Notes: generated by a model not told the origin, from the letters alone. DNA of 40,793 nucleotides from Candidatus Eiseniibacteriota bacterium (GCA_030613615.1 JAUWLR010000010.1:1-40793); one strand, 5' to 3'. Positions 33,295-40,286 are shown, counted from the first letter of the stretch. Numbers and translations: made by a program.

Positions 33295-33591
33295 ATGGGC
33301 GAGGCCCTTGGTATGATCGAGACGCGCGGGTTCATTGGCATGGTCGAGGCATCCGACGCCATGGTCAAGGCCGCGAAGGTCACGCTGGTGCACTACGAGA
33401 AGGTGGGCGGAGGCTACGTCACCGCGATCGTACGAGGCGACGTGGCGGCAGTGAGAGCCGCCGTTGACGCCGGAAACGCCGCGGCCAGCAAGGTCGGTGA
33501 ACTGATGTCCACGCACGTGATACCGCAACCTCATCTGAGCCTCGAGGACGTGCTGCCGATCGGCAAGACGGCGCGGGCGAAGGCCAAGTAG
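33295..33591 (+). CDS. BMC-H shell hexamer protein 2
   Basis: This is a second single-BMC-domain hexamer protein of 98 residues, clearly a paralogue of the first: [26 protein letters not shown], pore loop [42 protein letters not shown]. It adds a short basic tail ([10 protein letters not shown]) absent from the first copy, which could bind cargo or neighbouring shell tiles. AGGAGG lies just before ATG 33295. The paralogues probably arose by tandem duplication and may form mixed hexamers. Confidence 0.95.
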   Translation: MGEALGMIETRGFIGMVEASDAMVKAAKVTLVHYEKVGGGYVTAIVRGDVAAVRAAVDAGNAAASKVGELMSTHVIPQPHLSLEDVLPIGKTARAKAK

Positions 33592-33592
33592 C

Positions 33593-33880
33593 ATGAATCT
33601 CGGTAGAGTCGTCGGGACGGTGGTCTCCACCCGAAAGGACGAGAAGCTGGTAGGCACGAAGCTCCTCGTCGTCAGACAGATCGACCCGGAGGGAAACGAG
33701 ACCGGGACGTTTGTCGTGGCCGTCGATGCGGTGGGCGCGGGAACGGGTGAGGTCGTGCTGTACGCGAGCGGCAGTTCCGCGAGACAGACGACGCTCACGG
33801 CTGACCGGCCGGCCGACGCGGTCATCATGGCGATCGTCGACTCGATCGAGATCGGGGGCGAGGTAGTCTACGCCAAGTAG
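33593..33880 (+). CDS. BMC-P shell pentamer protein 1 (EutN/CcmL family)
   Basis: The 95-residue EutN/CcmL protein has the family order [40 protein letters not shown], the SGSSAR loop and [10 protein letters not shown] near the end. Pentamers cap the vertices of the shell. ATG 33593 lies 1 nt after the BMC-H2 stop, so the two are co-translated. It is the first of three pentamer genes in the locus. It keeps the canonical G-S-S-A-R loop, which the other two have altered. Confidence 0.93.
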   Translation: MNLGRVVGTVVSTRKDEKLVGTKLLVVRQIDPEGNETGTFVVAVDAVGAGTGEVVLYASGSSARQTTLTADRPADAVIMAIVDSIEIGGEVVYAK

Positions 33881-33981
33881 CCTCATTGCGGCGATCCCGG
33901 ATGGGGAGGAGGTCCGACCAGCCTGAGGGCGCGGAACTTCTGTCTCTCTAGGGGTCGCTGTGCTGTATCGGGGACGGGTCG

Positions 33982-35415
33982 ATGGCTGACGAAGAAGCGA
34001 GAATCGTGGCGATAGTCGACCAGGTGGTCGGCGAGCTCAAGGCTCAGGGAGTGGGGGTCACGGCTCCCGCGTCTCCTCCGGCGTTCGACGGCAGAGGCAT
34101 CCTCGAGGACACCGACAGCGCCGTGCGAGCTGCCGGCCGCAGTCTCGCTGAGTCGCGCGAGATGTCCGGCGAGACCCGGGAGGCCGTGATCGCGTCCATG
34201 AGACGGGCGGTGCTCTCTAACCTCGACCTCCTTTCGAAGATGGCCGTGGACGAGACCGGCCTCGGCCGTTTCGAGGACAAGGTGCGCAAGAACCGCCTCG
34301 CGGCGACGAACACGCCCGGCGTGGAAGACCTCCGACCGCTCGCCTATTCGGGTGACCATGGCCTGACGCTCGTCGAGCGCGCCCCGTATGGCCTCATAGG
34401 CTCGATCACGCCTTCCACGAACGCAACGGAGACCATCATCTGCAATGCCATCGGCATGGTGGCGGGCGGCAATGTCGTGGTGTTCAATCCGCATCCGAGC
34501 GCCCGGGCGGTGTCGCTGACGTGCATCGACGTCCTCAACCGCGCAATTGCCGCGGCCGGGGGCCCGCGGGCGCTCCTCCTGGCCGTGAGCTCGCCATCTA
34601 TCGAAACGGCGCAGGCTCTCATGGCGCATCCCGATATCCACCTTCTCGTGGTCACAGGGGGACCGGGCGTCGTCAAGGCGGCTATGCACTCGGGCAAGAA
34701 GGTCGTGGCCGCGGGTCCCGGCAACCCGCCCGTGGTGGTTGACGAGACCGCGGACATCCCGCGGGCCGGACGCGACATAGTCGCCGGTGCCAGCCTCGAT
34801 AACAACATCGTTTGCATAGCCGAGAAGGAGATAGTCGCGGTACGGAGCATCGTGCCAGCGCTCAAGGCCGCGTTGAGCGATGCCGGCGGCGTCGAGATCA
34901 AGGGGAGGTCCGCGGAGCGCCTGACGGAGCTTGTCGTGGAGGAGGATGCGGGGCCCGGGAATTCCTCCAGTCTCCGCCGTCACCTCATCGGCAAGGACGT
35001 CGGCGTCATCCTCGAGGAGGCCGGTCTCCCGTGCCCCACGGGCGCGCGGATCGCCTTCTTCGATGCCGAGAGTTCGCATCCGCTCGTGTGGTCCGAGCAG
35101 ATGATGCCGGTGATTCCCCTCGTGACGGTCGATACAGTGGATGAAGCGATGGACTTCGCCAAGGAGGTCGAGCGCGGCTTCGGTCACACGGCTGTGATGC
35201 ACTCACGGAACATCGCCAGTCTCTCGAGAATGGCGAAGCTTATGGATGTTTCCATCTACGTAAAGAACGGGCCGTCGTACGCAGGGTTAGGCTTCGGGGG
35301 CGAGGGGTTCACCAGCTTCACCATCGCAAGTCCGACCGGAGAGGGCCTGACGAAGGCCTCGACCTTCACGCGCGAGCGACGCTGCGCGCTGGTCGACTAC
35401 TTCCGCATAGTCTAG
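33982..35415 (+). CDS. CoA-acylating aldehyde dehydrogenase (EutE/PduP type) with encapsulation peptide
   Basis: The 477-residue enzyme oxidises a short aldehyde to acyl-CoA with NAD+. It matches the EutE/PduP branch: SITPSTNATETIICNAIGM, VVTGGPGVVKAAM, GPGNPPVVVDETAD, the catalytic Cys278 in NNIVCIAEKE, and the C-terminal EGFTSFTIASPTGEG block. Residues 3-20 (DEEARIVAIVDQVVGELK) form an amphipathic helix followed by a Pro/Ala linker, as expected of an encapsulation peptide. The ribosome site before ATG 33982 is weak (GGGGACGGG), and a 101-nt gap separates it from the pentamer gene. The aldehyde is likely the product of the aldolase at the end of the operon. Confidence 0.93.
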   Translation: MADEEARIVAIVDQVVGELKAQGVGVTAPASPPAFDGRGILEDTDSAVRAAGRSLAESREMSGETREAVIASMRRAVLSNLDLLSKMAVDETGLGRFEDKVRKNRLAATNTPGVEDLRPLAYSGDHGLTLVERAPYGLIGSITPSTNATETIICNAIGMVAGGNVVVFNPHPSARAVSLTCIDVLNRAIAAAGGPRALLLAVSSPSIETAQALMAHPDIHLLVVTGGPGVVKAAMHSGKKVVAAGPGNPPVVVDETADIPRAGRDIVAGASLDNNIVCIAEKEIVAVRSIVPALKAALSDAGGVEIKGRSAERLTELVVEEDAGPGNSSSLRRHLIGKDVGVILEEAGLPCPTGARIAFFDAESSHPLVWSEQMMPVIPLVTVDTVDEAMDFAKEVERGFGHTAVMHSRNIASLSRMAKLMDVSIYVKNGPSYAGLGFGGEGFTSFTIASPTGEGLTKASTFTRERRCALVDYFRIV

Positions 35416-35463
35416 CGGACACGGCGCTTCCGTCTCACGGACCGGCCGATCATGGAGGTTGTT

Positions 35464-36837
35464 GTGTCAGGAACGACGGTCACGGCGATCCAGAGGGCCG
35501 GCGTCGTGGGCGCCGGCGGAGGCGGATTTCCCAGCCACGTCAAGGCGGCCGCCAGCGCCGACGTCGTCCTGGCCAACGGCGCCGAGTGCGAGCCCCTTCT
35601 GAGGGCGGACTCGGAGCTCATGGCCCTCGACCCCGCGCGGGTCGTCAGGGGGCTTTCGCTCATCCGCGAGTCCGTCGGGGCGAAGCGGGCCGTGATCGCG
35701 CTCAAGAAGAAGAACGGCAGGGCGATGGACGCCATCGCCGGGGCGCTGCGGGATGACGTCGGGATCGAGCTTATGCCCCTCGCCAACATCTACCCCGCGG
35801 GTGACGAGTTCCTGCTGGTCTTCGAGGCGACGGGGCGCGTCGTTCCCGAGGGCGGGATACCCCTGGACGTGGGCGTAGTCGTCAACAACGTGACGACCCT
35901 GGTCCAGGTGGCCGACGCGGTCGAGGGCCGTCCGGTCACGGACAGGATGGTCACTGTCCAGGGAGAGGTGGCGAGTCCCGGGACGTTCGTCGCGCCGATA
36001 GGGACCTCCATCGATGAGCTGATCGAGGGCGCCGGTGGCGCGCTCCTGCCTGCGCACGCGGTGATAGTCGGCGGCCCGATGATGGGTCACCTGATGGAGA
36101 CCGGTGGGCAGCCGACAACGAAAACGCTGGCGGGCGTCATCGTACTGCCTGTCGACCATCCGCTCGTGTCGTCGATGAGCGCGAGAGAGGCGCAGGTGCT
36201 CAGAATCGCCAGGGCCGCATGCTGCCAGTGCATGGCCTGCACCGAACTCTGCCCGCGGGCGCTTCTCGGACACGACCTTGAGCCGCACCGGACGATCCGG
36301 GCGATCCAGTACGCGGAGTTCCCGGAGGATCACAGGCACATCACCTCCGCGTACCTCTGTTGCGAGTGCGGCATGTGCGAACTCTTCGCCTGCCCGCTCG
36401 GCATACAGCCGAGGCGGATACTGGCCGACCTGAAGGCGGAACTCGTGCGGCGGGGCGTTCCGAACCCGCACGTCAGGACGGACCTCTCGGCGGACGACGT
36501 CAGGGAATACAGGCAGATCCCGGCCGCGCGCCTGACGCGGAGGCTCGGACTCGAGAAGTACGATGTCGACGCGCCCCTTCGGGAAGGGAGGCTGCACCCG
36601 TCACGGGTGACGCTCCTGATGAGTCAACACGCCGGGGAACCCGCTGCGCCCACCGTCAAGGCAGGCCAGGAGATCCTCAGGGGGGACGTGGTGGGCGAGG
36701 CCGCCGAGGGAAGCGTCGGCGCGCGAGTGCACGCGAGCATCAGTGGTGTGGTAGAATCGGTGAGTGCGGAAGCCGTCGTGATCAGTACGGCTGCTGCGGA
36801 ACGCGGGACAGGCGAGCATGGAGGCGGCAGCCGTTGA
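35464..36837 (+). CDS. pduS: PduS-type Fe-S flavoprotein electron carrier (RnfC-like)
   Basis: The 457-residue protein begins VTAIQRAGVVGAGGGGFPSHVK and ANGAECEPLL, the flavin-binding region of RnfC/PduS proteins. It then has a SLBB-like segment and two [4Fe-4S] motifs: Cys253 or 254/Cys256/Cys259/Cys263-Pro and Cys299 or 300/Cys302/Cys305/Cys310-Pro. In Salmonella, PduS is a cobalamin reductase that binds PduT. No B12 enzyme is encoded here, so its role is more likely to move electrons. GTG 35464 has GGAGG 5 nt upstream; ATG 35452 would add four residues but lacks a ribosome site. The stop overlaps the PduT-like start. Confidence 0.9.
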   Translation: MSGTTVTAIQRAGVVGAGGGGFPSHVKAAASADVVLANGAECEPLLRADSELMALDPARVVRGLSLIRESVGAKRAVIALKKKNGRAMDAIAGALRDDVGIELMPLANIYPAGDEFLLVFEATGRVVPEGGIPLDVGVVVNNVTTLVQVADAVEGRPVTDRMVTVQGEVASPGTFVAPIGTSIDELIEGAGGALLPAHAVIVGGPMMGHLMETGGQPTTKTLAGVIVLPVDHPLVSSMSAREAQVLRIARAACCQCMACTELCPRALLGHDLEPHRTIRAIQYAEFPEDHRHITSAYLCCECGMCELFACPLGIQPRRILADLKAELVRRGVPNPHVRTDLSADDVREYRQIPAARLTRRLGLEKYDVDAPLREGRLHPSRVTLLMSQHAGEPAAPTVKAGQEILRGDVVGEAAEGSVGARVHASISGVVESVSAEAVVISTAAAERGTGEHGGGSR

Positions 36838-37382
36838 GAGAGGCCATCGGACTCATCGAGACAGTGAGCATCGCCATCGGCATCAGCGTCACCGATGAGA
36901 TGGCCAAGACCGCCGATGTCGAGATCCTCGAGTCCACGGCCATCTGCCCCGGCAAGTACATGGTCCTCATCGCCGGCGACGTGTCGTCGGTCGAGTCCTC
37001 GCTCAAGCGCGGAGTCGAGACCGGTGGCGCCGTCGTCGTCGACACGCTCTTCATACCGCACGTGCATCCTCAGATCTTCCCCGCTATCCTCGGGGCCACC
37101 GAGGTCGAGAACCTGCGTGCGCTGGGCGTCGTCGAAACCTTCACGGTCGCTTCCTCCATTCTGGCGGCCGACGCCGCCGCGAAGGCGGCGGGCGTCACGC
37201 TGCTGGAGATACGACTGGCCAAGGGGCTGGGGGGGAAGGGCTTCTTCACCATGACGGGGGAGGTCTTCGAGGTCGAAGCCGCAATGGACGCCGCGCTGGA
37301 GGTGGCGAAGAAGGGCGGGAACCTCGTGAGAAGTGTGGTCATACCGAGGCCGCACGAGAAGCTGGGCGGGAGCATCCTGTAG
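36834..37382 (+). CDS. pduT: BMC-T tandem-domain shell trimer, PduT-like, with Fe-S cysteine
   Basis: The 182-residue protein has two fused BMC domains: REAIGLIETVSIAIG to about residue 90, and ALGVVETFTVASSILAAD to the end with VIPRPHEKLGG. Cys38 in TAICPGKYM corresponds by position and context to the Cys38 of Salmonella PduT, which holds a [4Fe-4S] cluster at the trimer pore. Such trimers are thought to conduct electrons across the shell. The start is TTG 36834, which forms a TTGA overlap with the PduS stop and has GGAGG at 36821-36825. That coupling supports a PduS-PduT unit. The long open frame reaching back to 36360 is a shadow. Confidence 0.93.
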   Translation: MREAIGLIETVSIAIGISVTDEMAKTADVEILESTAICPGKYMVLIAGDVSSVESSLKRGVETGGAVVVDTLFIPHVHPQIFPAILGATEVENLRALGVVETFTVASSILAADAAAKAAGVTLLEIRLAKGLGGKGFFTMTGEVFEVEAAMDAALEVAKKGGNLVRSVVIPRPHEKLGGSIL

Positions 37383-37433
37383 ACGCGCGGACGCGCGCCG
37401 GTGCCTGATGATCCGCCGAACCCGACGAGACAT

Positions 37434-37453
37434 CCCGGGCGCAGATGCCCGGG
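37434..37453 (+). other. Intercistronic hairpin between BMC-T and BMC-P2
   Basis: A perfect 7-bp stem (CCCGGGC, 6-nt loop, GCCCGGG) occupies the 90-nt gap, ending about 20 nt before the next start. It has no T-run. It may tune the amount of downstream shell pentamers. Confidence 0.4.
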
Positions 37454-37472
37454 CCACGATGGAGACGATACG

Positions 37473-37742
37473 TTGCACCTCTGCAGAGTGATAGGCGCCG
37501 TTTGGGCAACGGTGAAGGTCGATACACTGACAGGCTATCGGTTGCTGGTGGTGCAGCCGCTCAGCCACGACCTGACTGAGAAGGGCTCCCCGGTGGTCGC
37601 CGTGGATACCGTGAGCGCCGCGCCCGGACAGCTCGTGTACATCGTCAAGTCGCGGGAGGCCTCGAAGGCTCTTGAAGAGCCCTTCAACCCGGTGGACGCG
37701 ACCATAGTGGGCATCGTCGACGAGGTCCGCACCTCGACCTGA
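37473..37742 (+). CDS. BMC-P shell pentamer protein 2 (EutN/CcmL family)
   Basis: The 89-residue pentamer protein begins HLCRVIGAVWATVKVDTLTGYRLLVV, followed by VVAVDTVSAAPGQLVYIV and VDATIVGIVDEV. The VWATVK segment and the PVDATIVGIVD end are characteristic of the EutN branch. The start is TTG 37473, with GGAG at 37461-37464 8 nt upstream; the open frame from 37401 is not conserved. The loop read as G-S-S-A-R in the first pentamer is SREASK here, so the three pentamers are unlikely to be fully interchangeable. Confidence 0.92.
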   Translation: MHLCRVIGAVWATVKVDTLTGYRLLVVQPLSHDLTEKGSPVVAVDTVSAAPGQLVYIVKSREASKALEEPFNPVDATIVGIVDEVRTST

Positions 37743-37764
37743 CCCCTGTTACGGAGGTAGCCGC

Positions 37765-38037
37765 GTGTTCATAGCCAGGGTCATCGGTGAGGTCGTCTCC
37801 ACGATCAAGCATCCTGCGCTCAGGGGCAAGAAGCTCCTGGTCGTCGAGAAGCTGACCGAAGGGGGCGAACCCACGGGGGACTCTCAACTCGCGGTCGATT
37901 CGGTCTCCGCCGGCGAGGGCGACACGGTGCTCGTGCTCGATGAGGGCACATCGGCGGCCCTGGTGACCAATCTTGACAATCCGCCCATCCGCACCATCAT
38001 CGTGGGCGTCATCGACAGCGTAGATATCGAGGACTGA
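37765..38037 (+). CDS. BMC-P shell pentamer protein 3 (EutN/CcmL family)
   Basis: The 90-residue protein follows the family pattern FIARVIGEVVSTIKHPALRGKKLLVV, LAVDSVSAGEGDTVLV, DEGTSAAL and TIIVGVIDSVDIED. The GTG start at 37765 has GGAGG about 6 nt upstream. It lies 22 nt after the second pentamer gene and 4 nt before the aldolase gene. It is nearer in length and loop sequence to the first pentamer than to the second. Confidence 0.93.
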   Translation: MFIARVIGEVVSTIKHPALRGKKLLVVEKLTEGGEPTGDSQLAVDSVSAGEGDTVLVLDEGTSAALVTNLDNPPIRTIIVGVIDSVDIED

Positions 38038-38041
38038 CGTA

Positions 38042-38848
38042 TTGCGCTCCGAATTCGAGACACGAAGAGAGATCGTCGAGATAGGCAGAAGACTCTGGGA
38101 CCGCGGCTACGTCGCGGCCAACGACGGCAACATCAGCGCCCGGCTGGGCGGCAGGATCCTGGTGACGCCGACGGGGCTCTCCAAGGGATTCCTCAAGCCT
38201 GACGATATCGTCGTCGTCTCCGAGAGCGGCGTGAAGCTGTCCGGCCGGATAGAGCCCACGTCCGAGCTGCCGATGCACCTCGCCGTCTACAGAGAGAGGG
38301 CGGACGTCGACGCCGTCGTCCACGCGCACCCTCCGAAGGCAACGGGCTTCGCCGTGGCCGGTGTGCCGCTCGCGCAGTGCGTGCTTCCTGAGGTCATTCT
38401 CACGCTCGGAGAGGTGCCGCTCGCCGGCTATGCGACCCCGTCCACCGAGGAGGTGGCTCGCTCGATCTGCGAATTCATCCCACGCTTCAACGCGATCCTG
38501 CTGAGCAATCACGGGGCGCTGACGCTGGGACGCGACCTGTCTCAGGCGTACTTCCGCATGGAGACCGTCGAACATTTCGCCGAGATAACGCTCGCGGCGA
38601 GGGCCCTCGGCGGACCGTCACCACTCTCGAGCGATGACGTCCGGAAACTATTGAACGTGAGGGAGAAGCTGGGGCTGGGCGAAACCGTGGCTGATTGCTC
38701 CGACTGCGGGGCCTGTGACGGAGCAACCGCGGCCTCTGGCGCCACCGGCGGCGCAGGGTCGACGGTCGCTCCGGATGAGGAAGAGATCGTCCGGGCCGTT
38801 CTGGCCCGGCTGGGGGATGTACTGGACGAGAAAGGTGACCGAAGATGA
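38042..38848 (+). CDS. Class II (FucA-like) aldolase with C-terminal encapsulation peptide
   Basis: The 268-residue enzyme belongs to the fuculose-1-phosphate aldolase/adducin family. Zinc ligands His94, His96 (VHAHPP) and His157 (SNHGALTLG) and catalytic Glu75 (TSELPMH) match E. coli FucA His92, His94, His155 and Glu73 with a constant offset of two. NDGNISAR and PTGLSKGFLKPDD bind the phosphate. It would cleave a ketose-1-phosphate to dihydroxyacetone phosphate and lactaldehyde (fucose or rhamnose route) or acetaldehyde (5-deoxypentose route). After about residue 215 come a Cys-rich linker (Cys219, Cys222, Cys225), a Gly/Ala/Ser stretch and an amphipathic helix (EEEIVRAVLARLGDVL, about 246-261), the layout of a C-terminal encapsulation peptide. 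The start is TTG 38042. Confidence 0.92.
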   Translation: MRSEFETRREIVEIGRRLWDRGYVAANDGNISARLGGRILVTPTGLSKGFLKPDDIVVVSESGVKLSGRIEPTSELPMHLAVYRERADVDAVVHAHPPKATGFAVAGVPLAQCVLPEVILTLGEVPLAGYATPSTEEVARSICEFIPRFNAILLSNHGALTLGRDLSQAYFRMETVEHFAEITLAARALGGPSPLSSDDVRKLLNVREKLGLGETVADCSDCGACDGATAASGATGGAGSTVAPDEEEIVRAVLARLGDVLDEKGDRR

Positions 38849-39738
38849 CACGAAAGGGATGTATCTGGGGATGGCTCATCGGTGTGCTCGCGCTGCTCGT
38901 CATCTTCCTCGTGACGATCGTGGCCATAGAATCGGTGCTGGGGCAGCGCTTGTCGTTCCCGACCTACGGGGCGCGCGTTGGGCTGGTCAGGGTGGAGGGC
39001 GGGATCTATGACTCCCGCCAGGTCATAGGCGATCTGGAGTCCCTGGTCGAGGACCCGGGCATCCAGGCGATCGTCCTCAGGGTCGATAGCCCCGGCGGGG
39101 GTGCGGCCGCCTCACAGGAGATCTTCGAGTACATCCGGGGAATCCAGGAGGAGGGCCTGCCACTGGTGGTCTCGATGGGCTCTGTCGCCGCGTCAGGCGG
39201 GTACTACATCGCCTGCACGGCGGACACCATCTTCGCGAACCCGGGCACGCTGACGGGCAGCATCGGTGTCGTGATGTCGTTCACCAACCTCGAGGAGCTC
39301 TTCGGGAAGATCGGTCTGGACTTCGAGGTCATCAAGAGCGGCAGATTCAAGGACACGGGCTCCTGGAGCCGCGAGATGACGGACGCGGAGCGTGCGTTGC
39401 TGCAGGGAACCATCGACGATATCCACGCGCAGTTCGTCGAGGCGATCGCAGAAGGCCGCGGGATGGAGTACGACGCGGTCGCCGCCCTGGCGGACGGGAG
39501 GATATTCTCCGGGCGGCAGGCTCTTGAAGCGGGCCTCGTCGACCGGCTGGGAACCCTGGAGGACGCCGTGGAGCTCGCTGGTCGCATGGCCGGGATCGAA
39601 GGAGAACCGCGCGTGCAGGAGCCTGTCAGGCGAGAAAGATTGACACTGTTCGACCTTCTGACGGGCACTGCCTCCAACCTGCTGCGGCCGGAGGGTTCGA
39701 ACCTGGGGGCCCACTACATATACAGACCCTCCAAGTGA
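38845..39738 (+). CDS. sppA: Signal peptide peptidase SppA (S49 family, short form)
   Basis: The 297-residue protein has one N-terminal membrane helix (about residues 8-32) and an S49 serine protease domain: LRVDSPGGGAAAS, the nucleophile Ser117 in GSVAASGGYY and the general base Lys169 in RFKDTGS. The 52-residue Ser-Lys spacing equals that of B. subtilis SppA (Ser147/Lys199). It degrades cleaved signal peptides in the membrane. ATG 38845 overlaps the aldolase stop by 4 nt, so a housekeeping membrane protease is translationally coupled to the microcompartment operon. The long C-terminal tail is not conserved. Confidence 0.92.
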   Translation: MTRKGCIWGWLIGVLALLVIFLVTIVAIESVLGQRLSFPTYGARVGLVRVEGGIYDSRQVIGDLESLVEDPGIQAIVLRVDSPGGGAAASQEIFEYIRGIQEEGLPLVVSMGSVAASGGYYIACTADTIFANPGTLTGSIGVVMSFTNLEELFGKIGLDFEVIKSGRFKDTGSWSREMTDAERALLQGTIDDIHAQFVEAIAEGRGMEYDAVAALADGRIFSGRQALEAGLVDRLGTLEDAVELAGRMAGIEGEPRVQEPVRRERLTLFDLLTGTASNLLRPEGSNLGAHYIYRPSK

Positions 39739-39753
39739 CCTGCACAAAAGGAT

Positions 39754-39782
39754 TTGACAGACCCGGTCCCGGTTGTTAGGAT
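39754..39782 (+). promoter_or_regulatory. Sigma70-like promoter upstream of HU gene
   Basis: A perfect TTGACA (39754-39759) is followed by a 17-nt spacer and TAGGAT (39777-39782), matching TATAAT at four positions including the first two and last two. The start of transcription would be near 39789, giving a leader of about 144 nt before the HU start. Confidence 0.6.
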
Positions 39783-39842
39783 GTCTTTCGTGTGCCCTTC
39801 ACGGGCGAGGGAGGGTTTCTCCTCGAGGGTGGCACTCCGGTT

Positions 39843-39892
39843 GCGCGGCCCCGGCGGGCCGCGCTCAAGGACAGGGAATCGGGACGCTGTCC
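39843..39892 (+). promoter_or_regulatory. Structured 5' leader of the HU operon
   Basis: Two hairpins lie between the predicted transcription start and the HU ribosome site. The first is a perfect 9-bp stem with a 4-nt loop (GCGCGGCCC / GGGCCGCGC, 39843-39864). The second pairs GGACAG (39869-39874) with CTGTCC (39887-39892). It may be a leader for feedback or attenuation; no known riboswitch class was recognised. Confidence 0.45.
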
Positions 39893-39932
39893 CGGCGCGA
39901 GAGCCAAGCTCCGACGACGGAGGTTCAGGGCC

Positions 39933-40286
39933 ATGACGAAAGCCGACCTTGTGGATATCGTCGCAAACAAGACCGGTCTCACGAAACGGGATGTAGCCCA
40001 GGTCGTCGAGGCTTTGCTCGAGGCCATAAAGGCCTCGCTTGGACAGCACAAGCACATAGAGATCAGGGAGTTCGGGACGTTCAAGGTCAAGAAGCGCAAG
40101 GCCAGCATGAAGTACAACCCGCGGGACCGCTCTCAGAAGGTCGTGGTCCCGGAGAAGATGGTGCCGGTGTTCAAACCAAGCAAGTTCCTGAAGGAGAGAG
40201 TCAACTGGAGTGGTCAGGAGGCGGCGCCCGGCGACACAACGGGGCCCGAGTCCGGAACAGGAAGCTCAGAGGAGGCAAATGTCTAG
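39933..40286 (+). CDS. HU/IHF-family DNA-binding protein with acidic tail
   Basis: The 117-residue protein has a full HU domain: TKADLVDIVANKTGLTKRDVAQVVEALLEAI, the IEIREFGTFKVKKRKA core and a basic DNA-binding arm with NPRDRSQKVVVPEK and VPVFKPSKFLKE. HU proteins bend and compact DNA. About 24 extra C-terminal residues rich in Gly, Ser and Glu extend past the usual 90-residue length. ATG 39933 is preceded by CGGAGG at 39918-39923; the open frame back to 39792 covers the structured leader and is not conserved. Its stop overlaps the next small gene by 8 nt. Confidence 0.92.
   Translation: MTKADLVDIVANKTGLTKRDVAQVVEALLEAIKASLGQHKHIEIREFGTFKVKKRKASMKYNPRDRSQKVVVPEKMVPVFKPSKFLKERVNWSGQEAAPGDTTGPESGTGSSEEANV

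Larger units (their letters stand above)
32023..38848 (+). other. Bacterial microcompartment (BMC) locus, class II aldolase type with PduS/PduT
   Basis: Ten consecutive + strand genes encode the shell (two BMC-H, one BMC-T, three BMC-P) and the core (PduL, CoA-acylating aldehyde dehydrogenase, PduS, class II aldolase). The aldolase plus PduL plus aldehyde dehydrogenase plus three BMC-P set resembles the Planctomycetes/Verrucomicrobia-type compartments for fucose and rhamnose breakdown. PduS and PduT are the additions. No alcohol dehydrogenase, acyl kinase, B12 diol dehydratase or glycyl-radical enzyme is present. See the separate gene entries for motifs. Confidence 0.85.

Noticed and set aside
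35464-36837. Annotation as an RnfC subunit of a membrane Rnf complex
   Set aside because: No other rnf genes are present. The length, the double Fe-S layout and the overlap with a PduT-type shell gene fit PduS better.
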